Origin: Methylobacillus methanolivorans
GTDB taxonomy: Bacteria > Pseudomonadota > Gammaproteobacteria > Burkholderiales > Methylophilaceae
NCBI RefSeq assembly: GCF_020531845.1
Contig: NZ_JAJAVF010000005.1
Coordinates: 69,667-133,666 of the forward strand
DNA length: 64,000 nt
Reading direction: 5' to 3'
Part shown: positions 27,728 through 41,818 of the stretch, piece after piece
Layout of the letters: each line of letters starts with the position of its first letter
How positions within the stretch are numbered: position 1 is the stretch's first letter
Position numbers and translations under genes: made by a program
Notes under the pieces: model-generated
The model's database searches: none
What the model was told of the DNA's origin: nothing
What the model saw: only the letters and a program-made list of their open reading frames with translations

Positions 27728-29041
27728 ATGCACAATCACGTTTTCAAGACTATCGCCAAGCATGGCCTGCTGGCCCTGTTTTTGTTTTCCAGCATCTCCG
27801 CCATGGCAGCAGACATTGCCAAGATGGATCGTATTGTCGCCATTGTTGACCAAGGCGTCATTACTGAAAAAGAGCTCAATGACCGTATCCAGACCGTGAC
27901 TGCCCAACTGGAAAAACAAGGCACGCAGCTCCCCCCGCGCGAAGTGCTGCAAAAACAGATTCTGGAACGCTTGATCAACGACAGGCTGCAACTGCAATAT
28001 GCAACGCAGACGGGCTTGCGCGTAGATGATGCGCAGCTCGACAAGACCATTGAACGGATTGCCGAACAGAACAAGCTCAGCACTGGCGAATTCCGCAAAG
28101 CGCTTGAAGCCGAAGGCATACCTTACCGCAAGTTCAGGGAAGATATCCGCAATGAGATCATTCTGGCCCGATTGCGCGAGCGTGAAGTTGATAACCGCGT
28201 CAATGTCACCGAGTCAGAAATCGACAACTTCCTTACCACGCAGTCCTCTCGTAACGATATCAAGGATGAATTCGAGGTAGCCCACATTCTGGTGCGCGCA
28301 CCGGAAGAAGGTACGCCAGAAGAATTGCAAAAACTCAAGGCCAAGGCGGAAACCGCCTTGAAAGAATTGCAAGGAGGTGCAGACTTCGCCCAAATCTCAG
28401 CAGGTTACTCGGATGCTCCGAATGCACTCGAAGGTGGGGTATTGGGCTGGAAAACATCTGCCCAGCTACCTGCCTTGTTTACGGATGCCTTACAAGGCCT
28501 GCAACCAGGTCAATTCTCCCCAATATTGCGTAGCCCAAATGGCTACCACATCCTGAAGCTGCTCAATCGCCGCGGCGGTAGCTCACCACTGGTCGTGGAT
28601 CAGACCCATGTTCGCCATATCCTTATCAAGCTAAGCGAAGTCGTTTCGGAGATGGAAGCTGAGCAGAAGATTAAGTCGATCAAGGAGCGGCTGGATCACG
28701 GCGCCGATTTTGCCGAACTGGCACGCCAGTATTCAGAAGATGCTTCCGCCAATAATGGTGGCGACTTAGGCTGGACCAATCCTGGCGACACCGTGCCCGC
28801 ATTCGAGCAAGTGATGAATGGCCTTGCCATCAACCAGATCAGCGAACCAGTGCGTAGTCCATTTGGCTGGCATATCCTGCAAGTGATGGAGCGCCGTAAG
28901 CAGGACATGACCCAGGAATCCGCACGGATGAAGGCAAGACAAGAAATCCGCGCGCGCAAGGCCGATGATGCCTTCCAGGATTGGCTGGGCGAGCTGCGTG
29001 ATCGTGCCTATGTCGAATATCGCCTGGAAGACAAATACTAG
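27728..29041 (+). CDS. surA: periplasmic peptidyl-prolyl isomerase / chaperone SurA
   Basis: A 437-residue chaperone for outer-membrane proteins, including LptD. Signal peptide (cleavage near AMAA, residue 20), SurA N-terminal chaperone module (about 25-170), and two parvulin domains (about 175-280 and 290-390), visible as the repeated pattern [15 protein letters not shown]...GGVLGW and [15 protein letters not shown]...GGDLGW. A short C-terminal helix completes the core. Starts 7 bases after lptD. Confidence 0.95.
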   Translation: MHNHVFKTIAKHGLLALFLFSSISAMAADIAKMDRIVAIVDQGVITEKELNDRIQTVTAQLEKQGTQLPPREVLQKQILERLINDRLQLQYATQTGLRVDDAQLDKTIERIAEQNKLSTGEFRKALEAEGIPYRKFREDIRNEIILARLREREVDNRVNVTESEIDNFLTTQSSRNDIKDEFEVAHILVRAPEEGTPEELQKLKAKAETALKELQGGADFAQISAGYSDAPNALEGGVLGWKTSAQLPALFTDALQGLQPGQFSPILRSPNGYHILKLLNRRGGSSPLVVDQTHVRHILIKLSEVVSEMEAEQKIKSIKERLDHGADFAELARQYSEDASANNGGDLGWTNPGDTVPAFEQVMNGLAINQISEPVRSPFGWHILQVMERRKQDMTQESARMKARQEIRARKADDAFQDWLGELRDRAYVEYRLEDKY

Positions 29042-29049
29042 GCCAGCCA

Positions 29050-30048
29050 TTGCAAACTTTGCCCCGCATCGTCATCACGGCTGGCGAACCTGCCGGTATC
29101 GGGATTGACCTCTGTGTCATGTTGGCTGGCCAAGCATTGCCATGCCACCTGGTTGTGATTGTCGACCAGGATGTATTGGCAGCGCGCGCCCAGGCCTTAA
29201 CACTGCCATTGCAGCTTCAACGCTACGCGCCTGACAACTGGCCTAGCCACCTGGGACAAGATCAACTCACCGTCCTGCATCAACCCTGCCCTGCCGAGGT
29301 CATCGCCGGGCAGTTGGATACACACAACGGTACCTATGTGTTAGAAACACTTGAACGTGCGATTGATGGTTGCATGCAAGGCGAGTTTGATGCGATGGTG
29401 ACAGCGCCGGTGCATAAAGGCGTCATCAACGATGCAGGCGTTGCATTTACCGGACACACAGAATTCCTCGCTGAGCGCACCCACACACCGCAAGTCGTCA
29501 TGATGCTAGTCGGTGGTGAATTACGTGTTGCACTGGCAACCACGCACCTGCCATTGGCTGAGGTTAGTCGGGCTATTACGCAAGATAGCCTGGAGACAAC
29601 TATCCGCATCCTGCATGAGGACCTAGTCAACAAATTCGGCATCCGCAACCCGCGTATCTTGGTCACCGGCCTCAACCCTCATGCGGGTGAAGGTGGACAT
29701 CTGGGGATGGAGGAAATCACCACTATTACCCCGGTGCTGGAAAAATTGCGCGCCGAAGGCATGCTCCTTAAAGGCCCATTACCTGCCGACACCCTTTTTA
29801 CTCAACACAATCTGGCGCAAGGAGATTGCGTGCTGGCGATGTACCACGACCAAGGCCTGCCTGTGCTCAAACATGCCAGCTTTGGTGGTGGCGTCAATGT
29901 CACGCTGGGGCTACCCATGATCAGGACATCGGTCGATCACGGCACTGCGCTTGATCTTGCAGGCAAAGGCAATATCGAGATTGGCAGTCTGCTCAGTGCA
30001 ATCCAGCTCGCCATCACCCTAGCCAAGAACCGTAAGCAAGCACAATGA
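29050..30048 (+). CDS. pdxA: 4-hydroxythreonine-4-phosphate dehydrogenase
   Basis: A 332-residue NAD-dependent enzyme of the DXP-dependent pyridoxal 5'-phosphate pathway. Signatures: [10 protein letters not shown] at the N terminus, metal-site histidines in [24 protein letters not shown] and [12 protein letters not shown], and the C-terminal [29 protein letters not shown]. The start is TTG 29050, because no ATG precedes the conserved N terminus. It overlaps rsmA by four bases, and uses the same precursor (DXP) that Dxs makes. Confidence 0.95.
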   Translation: MQTLPRIVITAGEPAGIGIDLCVMLAGQALPCHLVVIVDQDVLAARAQALTLPLQLQRYAPDNWPSHLGQDQLTVLHQPCPAEVIAGQLDTHNGTYVLETLERAIDGCMQGEFDAMVTAPVHKGVINDAGVAFTGHTEFLAERTHTPQVVMMLVGGELRVALATTHLPLAEVSRAITQDSLETTIRILHEDLVNKFGIRNPRILVTGLNPHAGEGGHLGMEEITTITPVLEKLRAEGMLLKGPLPADTLFTQHNLAQGDCVLAMYHDQGLPVLKHASFGGGVNVTLGLPMIRTSVDHGTALDLAGKGNIEIGSLLSAIQLAITLAKNRKQAQ

Positions 30049-30812
30049 AGCACATAGCAAAAAAACGCTTCGGCCAGAATTTCCTGACCGACAAAGCCAT
30101 TATCAATAGCTTGATTGAAGCAATCTCCCCCAAAGCGGAAGATTGCATGGTTGAGATAGGCCCTGGCCTGGGGGCTATGACCAAACCATTGCTGGAGCGC
30201 CTGGCGCACTTACACGTGGTGGAAATAGACCGCGATATCATCGAATGGATGCAGGGTTATTACCCCGCAGGCAAACTTAGTATTCACGCCAGCGATGCAC
30301 TCAAGTTTGACTTTGGCAGTATCGCCCCACGCCTGCGCGTCGTCGGCAATCTGCCTTACAATATTTCCACCCCAATCTTGTTCCACCTGCTCGACAATGT
30401 GCCGCATATCATCGACATGCACTTCATGTTGCAGAAGGAAGTGGTAGAGCGCATGGTGGCAGAGCCTTCCAGCGCGGCTTACGGCAGGCTGTCGGTCATG
30501 TTGCAATACCGCTTGCAGATGGAATACCTGCTCACAGTGCCGCCCGAGGCCTTTGACCCGGCCCCAAAAGTAGAGTCGGCTTTCGTACGTGCTGTACCTT
30601 ATGCCACCCTGCCTCATCCAGCCAAGGACGAAGCCTTGTTTGCGAAAGTGGTCACCGCAGCATTTGCCCAGCGCCGCAAGACTCTACGTAACACCCTCAA
30701 GGGATTACTGGATGACGCAGGTTTTGCAACGCTCAACATCGACCCACAATTGCGGGCAGAAAATATTTCACCAGCCAAATTTGTTGCGATTGCTAACTAT
30801 CTAGCAGCATGA
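30045..30812 (+). CDS. rsmA: 16S rRNA dimethyladenosine transferase KsgA/RsmA
   Basis: A 255-residue SAM-dependent enzyme that dimethylates two adjacent adenines (A1518, A1519 in E. coli) in helix 45 of 16S rRNA. Motifs: [23 protein letters not shown] (SAM), [10 protein letters not shown] (the NLPY catalytic motif) and [11 protein letters not shown]. Part of the lptD-surA-pdxA-rsmA unit; ends 42 bases before adk, which has its own -10. Confidence 0.96.
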   Translation: MKHIAKKRFGQNFLTDKAIINSLIEAISPKAEDCMVEIGPGLGAMTKPLLERLAHLHVVEIDRDIIEWMQGYYPAGKLSIHASDALKFDFGSIAPRLRVVGNLPYNISTPILFHLLDNVPHIIDMHFMLQKEVVERMVAEPSSAAYGRLSVMLQYRLQMEYLLTVPPEAFDPAPKVESAFVRAVPYATLPHPAKDEALFAKVVTAAFAQRRKTLRNTLKGLLDDAGFATLNIDPQLRAENISPAKFVAIANYLAA

Positions 30813-30820
30813 AGCGCGGC

Positions 30821-31510
<690 letters not shown>

Positions 31511-31562
31511 TTCATCTAAATAATTTAGGTACATAATCCACCTAAGCAAACCTGCCACTAAT

Positions 31563-31596
31563 AAAAAAGCCGAACCATGATGGTTCGGCTTTTTTT
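31563..31596. terminator. bidirectional terminator between adk and the chemoreceptor
   Basis: Six A, GCCGAACCA, loop TGA, TGGTTCGGC and a run of T (stem 31569-31590). It ends both adk and the convergent cheW-mcp transcript. Confidence 0.92.
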
Positions 31597-31614
31597 ATGC
31601 CAACGGGTCGCTAA

Positions 31615-33315
31615 CTAAAACTCAGCCCACTCATCTGCGGAGCCTGCACTCGCAGGCATTAAAGATGCCACTGCTTTTACAGGCGGTGCTGACTTAGAGA
31701 CTTTAGACTTAGCCACAACAGGTTGAGGTTTGCTGGCTGCACGCGGGGCTACTGCCCGAGCCTGAACATGACTGACCTTGAACACGCTCACCGCCTGTGC
31801 CAAGCTAGCCGCCTGATCCTGTAGCGACTGCGAAGCCGCTGCCGCCTCTTCCACCAATGCAGCATTCTGCTGTGTCACTTCATCCATCTGGCCAATCGCC
31901 TGGTTGACTTGCTCAATGCCCGTGCTCTGCTCATGGCTGGCAGCGCTGATCTCACTAACAATATCTGTGACACGTTGCACGCTGTTCACCACTTCGCGCA
32001 TGGTTGCTCCAGCCTGCTCGACCAACTTGCTCCCTACCTCCACACTTTCCACGGAATCTGTGATCAAGCTCTTAATTTCCTTGGCAGCATTGGCAGAGCG
32101 CTGCGCCAAATTGCGCACCTCACTTGCCACCACAGCGAAACCGCGCCCTTGCTCGCCAGCGCGGGCTGCCTCCACTGCGGCGTTCAATGCAAGGATATTG
32201 GTCTGGAAAGCAATTCCGTCGATCACGCCGATAATATCTGCAATCCGCTTTGAGGAATCACTGATGGACTGCATGGTAGAAATAACCTGCTCGACCACCT
32301 GCCCACCTTGCACCGCTACGCCAGAGGCAGATGCAGCCAGTTGATTAGCCTGCTGCGCATTGTCTGCATTCTGCTTCACGGTGGAAGTAAGTTCCTCCAT
32401 CGCTGAAGCCGTCTCCTCAAGGGAGCTGGCCTGCTCCTCGGTACGAGATGACAAATCCAGATTACCCGAAGCGATCTGTGAGGAAGCTGTGGCAATCGTT
32501 TCTGTACCAGTACGCACCTCACCGACAATCCCCGCCAAGTTGTCATTCATTTTCTTCAAGGCCTGAAGCAACTGACCGATTTCATCCTTGGAATGCACCG
32601 CAACAGAAGTCGTCAAGTCTCCCGCTGCCACTGTCTCCGCCACCTCTACCGCTCTGCCTAAAGGACGGGTGATACCTAATGCCAAGCGCCATGCAGACAT
32701 CGCCCCCACCAAAATTGACACCACCGCCAATATGGCCAATATCAAGCTGCTGGAATACTTGACACTTTGGATATCAGCATTAGCAGCATTCAAGACCTCT
32801 CGCTGGAAATCTACAATATCATCCATGCTGTCGTAAAAAGCTTGGCGGGCCGGTAGAAACTCATTTTCCACGATTTGATCTAGCGTAGCCTGATCCACAT
32901 TGTGCTCGCGCATATCAACCAACTTGTTGCGTAAGGTATTGAATGCATCGCGCTTTGCTAGCGCTGTCGCCATTTTTTGTTTGCCGTCTGCACTTTGCAG
33001 CATGGGCTCCAGCTTTTGCACCAATGCAGCATTGACCGCGATTGTTTCCTGCATCTGTTTTCTATAGCGCTCCAACGTTGCCGGATCACTAACTTTCAGG
33101 AACGCTAGCGTCCTGACGCCATTTTCCTTCACGTTCCCAAACCACTGCGTTGCCAAACGCTCTTTGACCAAATCTTCATCCGCCATCTTTTGTGCAGTGG
33201 CACCAACAGCAGAAATCCTAGTCAAGCCAACTGTAGCCATGATCGCCATCAACACCAAAATCACCGAGAAGCCGACCCCCAAACGCACTCCAATGTTCAA
33301 ATCTGCAAACTTCAT
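31615..33315 (-). CDS. methyl-accepting chemotaxis protein
   Basis: A 566-residue chemoreceptor: TM1 (about 10-32), periplasmic four-helix-bundle ligand domain (about 35-188), TM2 (about 190-211), HAMP (about 212-265) and a cytoplasmic signalling coiled coil with the conserved tip [20 protein letters not shown]. Methylation-helix patterns ([17 protein letters not shown]) are present. The C terminus EWAEF is a pentapeptide of the type that tethers CheR and CheB, so this is a major-class receptor. Ligand unknown. It follows cheW by 27 bases. Confidence 0.94.
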   Translation of the reverse strand: MKFADLNIGVRLGVGFSVILVLMAIMATVGLTRISAVGATAQKMADEDLVKERLATQWFGNVKENGVRTLAFLKVSDPATLERYRKQMQETIAVNAALVQKLEPMLQSADGKQKMATALAKRDAFNTLRNKLVDMREHNVDQATLDQIVENEFLPARQAFYDSMDDIVDFQREVLNAANADIQSVKYSSSLILAILAVVSILVGAMSAWRLALGITRPLGRAVEVAETVAAGDLTTSVAVHSKDEIGQLLQALKKMNDNLAGIVGEVRTGTETIATASSQIASGNLDLSSRTEEQASSLEETASAMEELTSTVKQNADNAQQANQLAASASGVAVQGGQVVEQVISTMQSISDSSKRIADIIGVIDGIAFQTNILALNAAVEAARAGEQGRGFAVVASEVRNLAQRSANAAKEIKSLITDSVESVEVGSKLVEQAGATMREVVNSVQRVTDIVSEISAASHEQSTGIEQVNQAIGQMDEVTQQNAALVEEAAAASQSLQDQAASLAQAVSVFKVSHVQARAVAPRAASKPQPVVAKSKVSKSAPPVKAVASLMPASAGSADEWAEF

Positions 33316-33342
33316 AGTTGTTTCTCCTTTTATTGTTCTTAC

Positions 33343-33813
33343 TTATGCCGACACTTGCTGAATGGCACTGCCCAATGCCACTGAGGTCATAAGCTTGTCG
33401 ATGCTCAATAGCATGACTGTGAGTTCATCCACAGTTGCTACCCCAAGCAGGAATGTAGCTTCCATTGCGGCACCCATAGCTGGTGGCCCTTTGATCTGGC
33501 CAGCATCAAGTGCCATCACATCAGACACACTATCCACCACCATGCCGATAATGCGCTCTTCCAGATTCAATACGATCACCACCGTATTCTGGTTATATGT
33601 AGGTTCAAGCTGGCCAAACCAGATACGCATATCGACAATCGGCACAATAATGCCGCGCAAATTGACGATACCCTTGAGGTATTCAGGCGCATTGGCGATC
33701 TGCGTCACCTGCTCATAACCACGAATTTCCTGCACACTCAGGATATTGATGCCGTAGTGCTCCCCTCCCAGGGTAAACATCAACACCTCTAATATGGACT
33801 CCTGATCCAACAT
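33343..33813 (-). CDS. cheW: chemotaxis coupling protein CheW
   Basis: A 156-residue SH3-like scaffold that links receptors to CheA. Typical stretches: LGGEHYGINILSVQEIRGY, LKGIVNLRGIIVPIVDMR and GMVVDSVSDVMALD. There is no response-regulator domain, so it is CheW rather than CheV. It heads a two-gene unit with the adjoining receptor; other che genes are outside the window. Confidence 0.93.
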   Translation of the reverse strand: MLDQESILEVLMFTLGGEHYGINILSVQEIRGYEQVTQIANAPEYLKGIVNLRGIIVPIVDMRIWFGQLEPTYNQNTVVIVLNLEERIIGMVVDSVSDVMALDAGQIKGPPAMGAAMEATFLLGVATVDELTVMLLSIDKLMTSVALGSAIQQVSA

Positions 33814-33849
33814 CGTCCCCCTTTATAAATGACTGAACACACTCATGTC

Positions 33850-33877
33850 CCAACGGCATTTAAAAAGAGTTTCTTTA
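33850..33877 (-). promoter_or_regulatory. weak candidate sigma-28 promoter for cheW
   Basis: On the minus strand TAAA (33877-33874) is followed by 16 bases and GCCGTTGG (33857-33850). The flagellar consensus is TAAA, 15 bases, GCCGATAA, so both the spacing and the right half are imperfect. Offered because chemotaxis genes are usually controlled by FliA. Confidence 0.25.
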
Positions 33878-34138
33878 ATTTATTTTTACTAAAAAATGTT
33901 AAATTTTTGTAAAAAATAGATTACCCACCTTAAGCCAAGGCGTATCAAACCTTTCAAAAAAATCAATGCTTACATAATCCTGACAGCTCCAAAAAAAGCA
34001 ACACCCCAATTCCTGCATTGACTTTACCATCACGCTTATTTGCAAATTACATTATGCAAAACAAAGTGCTTAACACTTCGATAGCCATCAGCCATGCACG
34101 GCTACACTTTCATTCATGCATGCCACCTATCTCATTAG

Positions 34139-36670
<2,532 letters not shown>

Positions 36671-36673
36671 ACC

Positions 36674-37216
36674 ATGTATATGCGCGCTACCCGCTGGATT
36701 CTGCTTGCCATGCTATTGGCCCTGACAGCCTGTGGCTTCCAGATGCGGGGCGTTGCCGACCTCAAGTTCCACACCCTGTACATACAAGGGCCGACGATCT
36801 CAATTTCCAAGCCATTCAAGCGCTCACTCGCGGTGAATGGCGTCAAGATTGTCAGTGCCAAGGATCAGGCTGAACTCCTGCTGGAAATCATGAGCGAAGC
36901 GCAGGAACAACGCATCTTATCCTTGAGCGGACGCGGCCTGGTGCGTGAATACGAGCTGTTCTACACCGTCAATTTTCGCCTGCGCGATCCTTCCAGTGAA
37001 ACCTGGGGCGAGGTACAAACGATCAAGGGCAGGCGCGAGATTACTTATGATGACTCGCAATTACTGGCGAAACAGCTTGAGCAGGAACGGCTTTACAACG
37101 ACATGAAAGACGATGCAGTGCGCGAACTATTGCGTCGCCTGATGGTGGTCAAACCGGTTCAAGGCAAGCCTCGCGCTGCAGACTTAAAATCGCCGCTGGA
37201 CGACACCGTGGAATGA
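36674..37216 (+). CDS. lptE: LPS-assembly lipoprotein LptE
   Basis: A 180-residue outer-membrane lipoprotein that plugs the LptD barrel. Lipobox LTAC with the lipidated cysteine near residue 20, followed by GFQMRGV, a near-invariant LptE start. The rest is the expected alpha/beta fold. It sits between leuS and holA as in E. coli (rlpB). Its stop overlaps the holA start by four bases. Confidence 0.9.
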   Translation: MYMRATRWILLAMLLALTACGFQMRGVADLKFHTLYIQGPTISISKPFKRSLAVNGVKIVSAKDQAELLLEIMSEAQEQRILSLSGRGLVREYELFYTVNFRLRDPSSETWGEVQTIKGRREITYDDSQLLAKQLEQERLYNDMKDDAVRELLRRLMVVKPVQGKPRAADLKSPLDDTVE

Positions 37217-38229
37217 GGCTCAAGCCACAGGAGCTGGAGCGTCACCTCGCCCAAGGCCTGGCACCGCTATATGTGCTCATGGGCGATGAGCCACTCGCCC
37301 AGCGCGAAAGCCTGGATGCCATCCGTGCCACAGCGCGCGCCGCAGGGCATGACGAACGTACCCGCCTGACTGTTGAGCGTAACTTCAACTGGCAGCAAGT
37401 GACTGCCTTTGGCCAATCCATTTCCCTGTTTGCCAGCCGCCGCATCCTCGAAATCGTCATTCCTTCCGGCAAGCCTGGTGTAGATGGTGGTAAGGTGCTG
37501 CAAGCCCTTGCGATGGAGCCTATCCCAGACACCGTCACCATCATTATCCTGCCCAAGCTGGAACGCGATGCCAAGAACAGCGCCTGGTTTGCGGCACTGG
37601 AAAATCACGGCGTCTCGCTTGCGCTACATGAGGTTGCACCATCGGCATTGCCACAGTGGATTGCTTCCCGCCTCTCCCAGCAAGGACAGCATACCGACCA
37701 GGAAACACTGGAGTTTCTTGCACATCAGGTGGAAGGCAATCTGCTGGCCGCCCATCAGGAAATCCAGAAATTGGGGCTACTTTATCCCGAGGGAGCACTG
37801 GACGGCAGCAAAGTAAGGGAAGCCGTACTCAATGTATCGCGTTATGATGCTTTCCAATTGGGCGATGCAGTCTTGAGCGGCGACAGCGAACATGCTGTAC
37901 GCATCCTGCATGGCTTACGCGATGAAGGTGCGCAGCCAGTGGCTATCATGAGTGCACTGGCCTGGGTCTTGCGCGGACTAATCAAGGTAAAATATGCTGA
38001 AACCCAGGGCAGCAACGTCAGCAGTGCCATGCAGCAGGCCAGGATTTATGGTGATAGGCAAAACCTGGTTAAACGAGCGCTATCTCGCCTGAATATGCGC
38101 CAACTAGAAGCAGCGCTACAGAAACTGGCGGAAATCGACAAAGCGGGCAAAGGCTTGTTGAACCAGGATCCATGGCTGGAAATCTCGCGCTTGTGCTTTG
38201 GCCTGGCACGCATAGGCAGCAGGAAATAA
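37213..38229 (+). CDS. holA: DNA polymerase III delta subunit
   Basis: A 338-residue clamp-loader subunit that opens the beta clamp. The N-terminal [38 protein letters not shown] is typical; it is an AAA+-like protein without ATPase motifs. C-terminal helices ([24 protein letters not shown]) match the family. Overlaps lptE (ATGA) and is followed 17 bases later by proA. Confidence 0.93.
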   Translation: MRLKPQELERHLAQGLAPLYVLMGDEPLAQRESLDAIRATARAAGHDERTRLTVERNFNWQQVTAFGQSISLFASRRILEIVIPSGKPGVDGGKVLQALAMEPIPDTVTIIILPKLERDAKNSAWFAALENHGVSLALHEVAPSALPQWIASRLSQQGQHTDQETLEFLAHQVEGNLLAAHQEIQKLGLLYPEGALDGSKVREAVLNVSRYDAFQLGDAVLSGDSEHAVRILHGLRDEGAQPVAIMSALAWVLRGLIKVKYAETQGSNVSSAMQQARIYGDRQNLVKRALSRLNMRQLEAALQKLAEIDKAGKGLLNQDPWLEISRLCFGLARIGSRK

Positions 38230-38246
38230 TAGGCATAGAGGCAAGA

Positions 38247-39506
38247 ATGGAAGACATCAAACACTATATGCAACAGCTTGGCATGGAGGCACGTGCTGCC
38301 TCCCGCGCCATGGCTCGCGCTGATACAGACACCAAGAACAAGGCCTTGCGCGCAATTGCCACGGCCATTCGCCGTGAGCGTGACACGTTGCTGACAGCCA
38401 ATGCCGCCGATCTGGAAGCCGCGCGCAACAATGGCCTGGAGCCTGCCATGCTGGACCGCCTGGTATTGAGTGAAAAAGGCATCACCACCATGGCCGAAGG
38501 CCTGGAGCAGATTGCCAGCCTGCCAGACCCTATTGGCGAAATGTCCGACTTCAAATATCGTCCTTCCGGCATTCAAATTGGCAAAATGCGTGTGCCGCTG
38601 GGCGTGATCGGCATCATCTATGAAGCGCGCCCCAACGTCACTGTAGACGCTGCTGGCCTCTGTATCAAATCTGGTAATGCTGCCATCCTGCGGGGCGGCT
38701 CCGAAGCCATCCAGTGCAATCGCGCCCTGGCAGCCATCGTACACGAAGGTCTCGCTGCTGCGGGGCTACCTGCGACAGCAGTACAAGTCGTCGCTACCAC
38801 TGACCGCGCTGCCGTAGGTGAGCTTATCACCATGAAAGAATACGTTGATGTCATCGTGCCACGTGGCGGCAAGGGCCTGATCGAGCGCATCTCCAACGAA
38901 GCACGCATTCCCGTGATCAAACACCTGGACGGTAATTGCCATATTTATGTCGACGAAAGTGCCGACCTTGATAAGGCCTTGCGTATCCTGGAAAACTCCA
39001 AGACCCAGCGTCTGGGCACCTGCAATACCGCTGAGTCGCTATTAGTAGCGCGCAGCATTGCACAAGAAGCCTTGCCAGCATTGGCTGCGATGCTGGTCAG
39101 CAAAGGTGTGGAAATTCGTGGTTGCAACGAGACCCGTACACTGGTGCCGCAGGCCAAACCAGCCACAGAAGAAGACTACTACACGGAGTTTCTCGCTGCG
39201 ATCATCTCGGTGAAAGTGGTTGCCGATGTGGACGAAGCAATCGCCCACATCAACCAATACTCCTCTCAACATACTGAAGCTATCGTCACCGAGAACTACA
39301 CTCGCGCCCGCCAGTTCCTGCGCGAAGTAGACTCCAGCAGCGTCATCGTCAACGCTTCCACCCGCTTTGCGGATGGTTTTGAATATGGCCTGGGTGCCGA
39401 AATCGGCATTTCCACCGACAAGTTGCACGCTCGTGGCCCGGTTGGCCTCGAAGGCCTGACCAGCCTGAAATACATTGTGCTGGGCGATGGAGAAGTCCGG
39501 GCCTGA
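38247..39506 (+). CDS. proA: glutamate-5-semialdehyde dehydrogenase (gamma-glutamyl phosphate reductase)
   Basis: A 419-residue NADPH-dependent enzyme, second step of proline synthesis. The catalytic cysteine is C259 in [12 protein letters not shown]; cofactor and substrate motifs include [19 protein letters not shown] and the C-terminal [28 protein letters not shown] 38247 is chosen over an in-frame start inside holA; an AGAGGCAAG Shine-Dalgarno-like stretch lies upstream. It is inserted between holA and nadD, which are adjacent in E. coli. proB is not in this window. Confidence 0.96.
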   Translation: MEDIKHYMQQLGMEARAASRAMARADTDTKNKALRAIATAIRRERDTLLTANAADLEAARNNGLEPAMLDRLVLSEKGITTMAEGLEQIASLPDPIGEMSDFKYRPSGIQIGKMRVPLGVIGIIYEARPNVTVDAAGLCIKSGNAAILRGGSEAIQCNRALAAIVHEGLAAAGLPATAVQVVATTDRAAVGELITMKEYVDVIVPRGGKGLIERISNEARIPVIKHLDGNCHIYVDESADLDKALRILENSKTQRLGTCNTAESLLVARSIAQEALPALAAMLVSKGVEIRGCNETRTLVPQAKPATEEDYYTEFLAAIISVKVVADVDEAIAHINQYSSQHTEAIVTENYTRARQFLREVDSSSVIVNASTRFADGFEYGLGAEIGISTDKLHARGPVGLEGLTSLKYIVLGDGEVRA

Positions 39507-40216
39507 TGCCCTCACACCTGCACTTCACCAGCATAACGATGGACGTGGGCGACAACCCTCAAGCCCAGGTTTTACCGCTCATCGGCATCATGGGCGGCAC
39601 CTTCGACCCCATCCACTTCGGCCACCTGCGCATGGCGCAGGAGCTGGCCGAAGGACTGAATCTGACAGAAGTCCGCTTTATCCCCTCAGCTACCCCGCCC
39701 CACCGTGACCTGCCCATGACGTCGGCCCAGCAACGAGCAGACATGGTAGCGCTTGCGATTGCCGATAATCCACTATTCAAGCTGGATACGCGGGAACTAC
39801 AGCGAGAAGGCTACTCCTACACTATAGACACCTTGCAATCGCTCAATGAAGAGTTGCAAGGCCAGGCAAGACTTTGCCTGCTGATGGGGTTGGATGCTTT
39901 TGCTGGCATTACCAGTTGGCACCGCTGGCAGGCGTTGTTGCAGTTTGCGCATATCGTGGTCGCAACCAGGCCGGGGACGACATTGCCTGTGAGCCATACA
40001 GCGCTAGATGAATGGTCGCAACAACATGCAATCGCCAGTGCACAATTACTGTGTAGGCAAGCAGAAAATGGAATATTGAAGCAGGAAATTACCGCGCTGG
40101 ATATTTCCGCAACCCAGATTCGAGAACAGTTTGCGGAAGGCAAAACTCCACGTTACTTATTGCCTGGCAAGGTGCTGGCATACATCAACCAACAGGCCTT
40201 ATATCACCAATCGTAG
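39506..40216 (+). CDS. nadD: nicotinate-mononucleotide adenylyltransferase
   Basis: A 236-residue enzyme that makes deamido-NAD from nicotinate mononucleotide and ATP. GIMGGTFDPIHFGHLRMA contains the GGTFDPxHxGH nucleotidyltransferase motif; ISATQIREQFAEGK is the C-terminal ISSTxIR-type motif. The start overlaps the proA stop (TGATG). An internal ATG at 39539 would remove an 11-residue non-conserved extension, so the true start may be there. The rsfS gene that often follows nadD is absent. Confidence 0.93.
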   Translation: MPSHLHFTSITMDVGDNPQAQVLPLIGIMGGTFDPIHFGHLRMAQELAEGLNLTEVRFIPSATPPHRDLPMTSAQQRADMVALAIADNPLFKLDTRELQREGYSYTIDTLQSLNEELQGQARLCLLMGLDAFAGITSWHRWQALLQFAHIVVATRPGTTLPVSHTALDEWSQQHAIASAQLLCRQAENGILKQEITALDISATQIREQFAEGKTPRYLLPGKVLAYINQQALYHQS

Positions 40217-40262
40217 GCATTTATGCGGCAACCTATCTATCGCCACTCACACTCAAGCCAGT

Positions 40263-40943
40263 CTATTTCAATAGCTCGCTGACAATATCTATTATATCAG
40301 TAGTATGCGACGGACCAATCCAAGCCACAAACCCCAAGTATGCAGCCGGCATACGCTGTCGCAAAGTCTGCAAATTTTCCTCAAGCATTGCCATGTCAGG
40401 ATCGACCTGATTGGCCACCCAGCCAGCTAAGGTAAGGCCGCGTTGCTGGATCGCTACTGCAGTGAGCAAGGCATGGTTAATACATCCCAGGCGCATGCCG
40501 ACCACCAGTATCACTGGCAAATCAAGCTTAAGCGCCAGGTCGGCAATGTCATGCTCGTCATCCAGTGGCACGTAAAAACCACCTGCCCCTTCAACGATAA
40601 CAACTTCAGCATAAGCCTGCAGGCGCTGGAAGGCTGACTGGATATGATCCAGGTCTATCTGCACACCCGCCTGTTTAGCTGCGATATGCGGTGCAATGGC
40701 TGGCTCAAAAGCATAGGGATTAATATAGGCCAATGGCAAATCAACATTACTGGCCGCCAGCAATTGGGTAACATCTTCAGAGATCAACTGACCATCGCGC
40801 TTCTCACATCCTGAGGCGACGGGCTTCATGCCCACACTGCGTAGCCCTCGCTGGGCAAATTGGCGTACCAGCAGACTGCTGATCATGGTCTTGCCAACAC
40901 CAGTATCGGTGCCAGTGACAAAGTAAGCTTGCTTGTTGCTCAT
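40263..40943 (-). CDS. bioD: dethiobiotin synthetase
   Basis: A 226-residue P-loop enzyme that closes the ureido ring of dethiobiotin from DAPA, CO2 and ATP. Walker A is GTDTGVGKT (11-19); KPVASG and VEGAGGFYVPL are substrate and metal motifs. Last gene of the bio operon; its ATG overlaps the bioC stop by four bases. It converges on nadD with a 46-base gap in which no hairpin was seen. Confidence 0.95.
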   Translation of the reverse strand: MSNKQAYFVTGTDTGVGKTMISSLLVRQFAQRGLRSVGMKPVASGCEKRDGQLISEDVTQLLAASNVDLPLAYINPYAFEPAIAPHIAAKQAGVQIDLDHIQSAFQRLQAYAEVVIVEGAGGFYVPLDDEHDIADLALKLDLPVILVVGMRLGCINHALLTAVAIQQRGLTLAGWVANQVDPDMAMLEENLQTLRQRMPAAYLGFVAWIGPSHTTDIIDIVSELLK

Positions 40944-41818
40944 GCTGGTTTTCTCGGATGCAAGGTCACGGTCGACAACCCTGGCTGTTTCGGCTGCGCC
41001 TTCCAGGCATGGCCGTATACCACTTCATAAGTCGCGGGCAACTTACCTTCGTGACGGAATTGCTCATAAGCCTCTGTCAGACGCCCGAGGAAGCCCCGTC
41101 CCAACAGGCCACGCGCACGGCCTTCGGCAGCATTGTGGGCACCTATGGCTTTCAGGTCTCGCATGACAGCCATGACATCATCGTAAGTGAGCACAAAGCG
41201 CTCGACATCGAGCACGGGGTCAGCAAACCCAGCTCGCACCAGAGCATCGCCAATATCATGCATATCGATAAACCGGCTGACATGCACATTGCCATCGCTG
41301 GAAGCCGCGCGCAGCTCCTTCAGTGTATCAGGGCCAAAAGTGCTGAACATCAACAAGCCCTCTGGGCGCAACACGCGAGCCATGCCTGCAAAAGCCGCAT
41401 CCAGATCATTGCACCACTGGATAGCAACGTTGGACCAGATCAAATCCACGCTGCCAGGTTGCAACGGCAGGTTTTCAATATCGGCACATAATGCCACAGG
41501 TCGTTTCTGGCCGGTGAGCGGCGCAAGCATGCGCTTCATCAATGGGTACTGTCCCAGGGTTTGCTGCAACATGCCCATGGCAATATCCAGCGAGATCACC
41601 TGGCTATCGCGATAGCGCTTACCCAGTGCCACCGTGGCATGCCCAGTACCGCAGCCCGCATCGAGAATAACGCGTGGCGTCAGCTTGATGAGTTCAAGGC
41701 GTTGCAACATGCGCTCGCGCACTTCGCGCTGCAAGATAGCCGCGGCATCATAGCTACCCGCCGCACGGTCAAATGAGGCGCGCACTCTGGATTTGTCTAT
41801 GCGATAACCGTCACTCAT
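40940..41818 (-). CDS. bioC: malonyl-ACP O-methyltransferase BioC
   Basis: A 292-residue SAM methyltransferase that methylates malonyl-ACP so that fatty acid synthesis can build the pimeloyl chain. SAM motif ILDAGCGTGHATVALG; later motifs DLIWSNVAIQWC and VLRPEGLLMFSTFGPDTLKELR are characteristic of BioC. Overlaps bioH and bioD by four bases each. Confidence 0.94.
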   Translation of the reverse strand: MSDGYRIDKSRVRASFDRAAGSYDAAAILQREVRERMLQRLELIKLTPRVILDAGCGTGHATVALGKRYRDSQVISLDIAMGMLQQTLGQYPLMKRMLAPLTGQKRPVALCADIENLPLQPGSVDLIWSNVAIQWCNDLDAAFAGMARVLRPEGLLMFSTFGPDTLKELRAASSDGNVHVSRFIDMHDIGDALVRAGFADPVLDVERFVLTYDDVMAVMRDLKAIGAHNAAEGRARGLLGRGFLGRLTEAYEQFRHEGKLPATYEVVYGHAWKAQPKQPGLSTVTLHPRKPA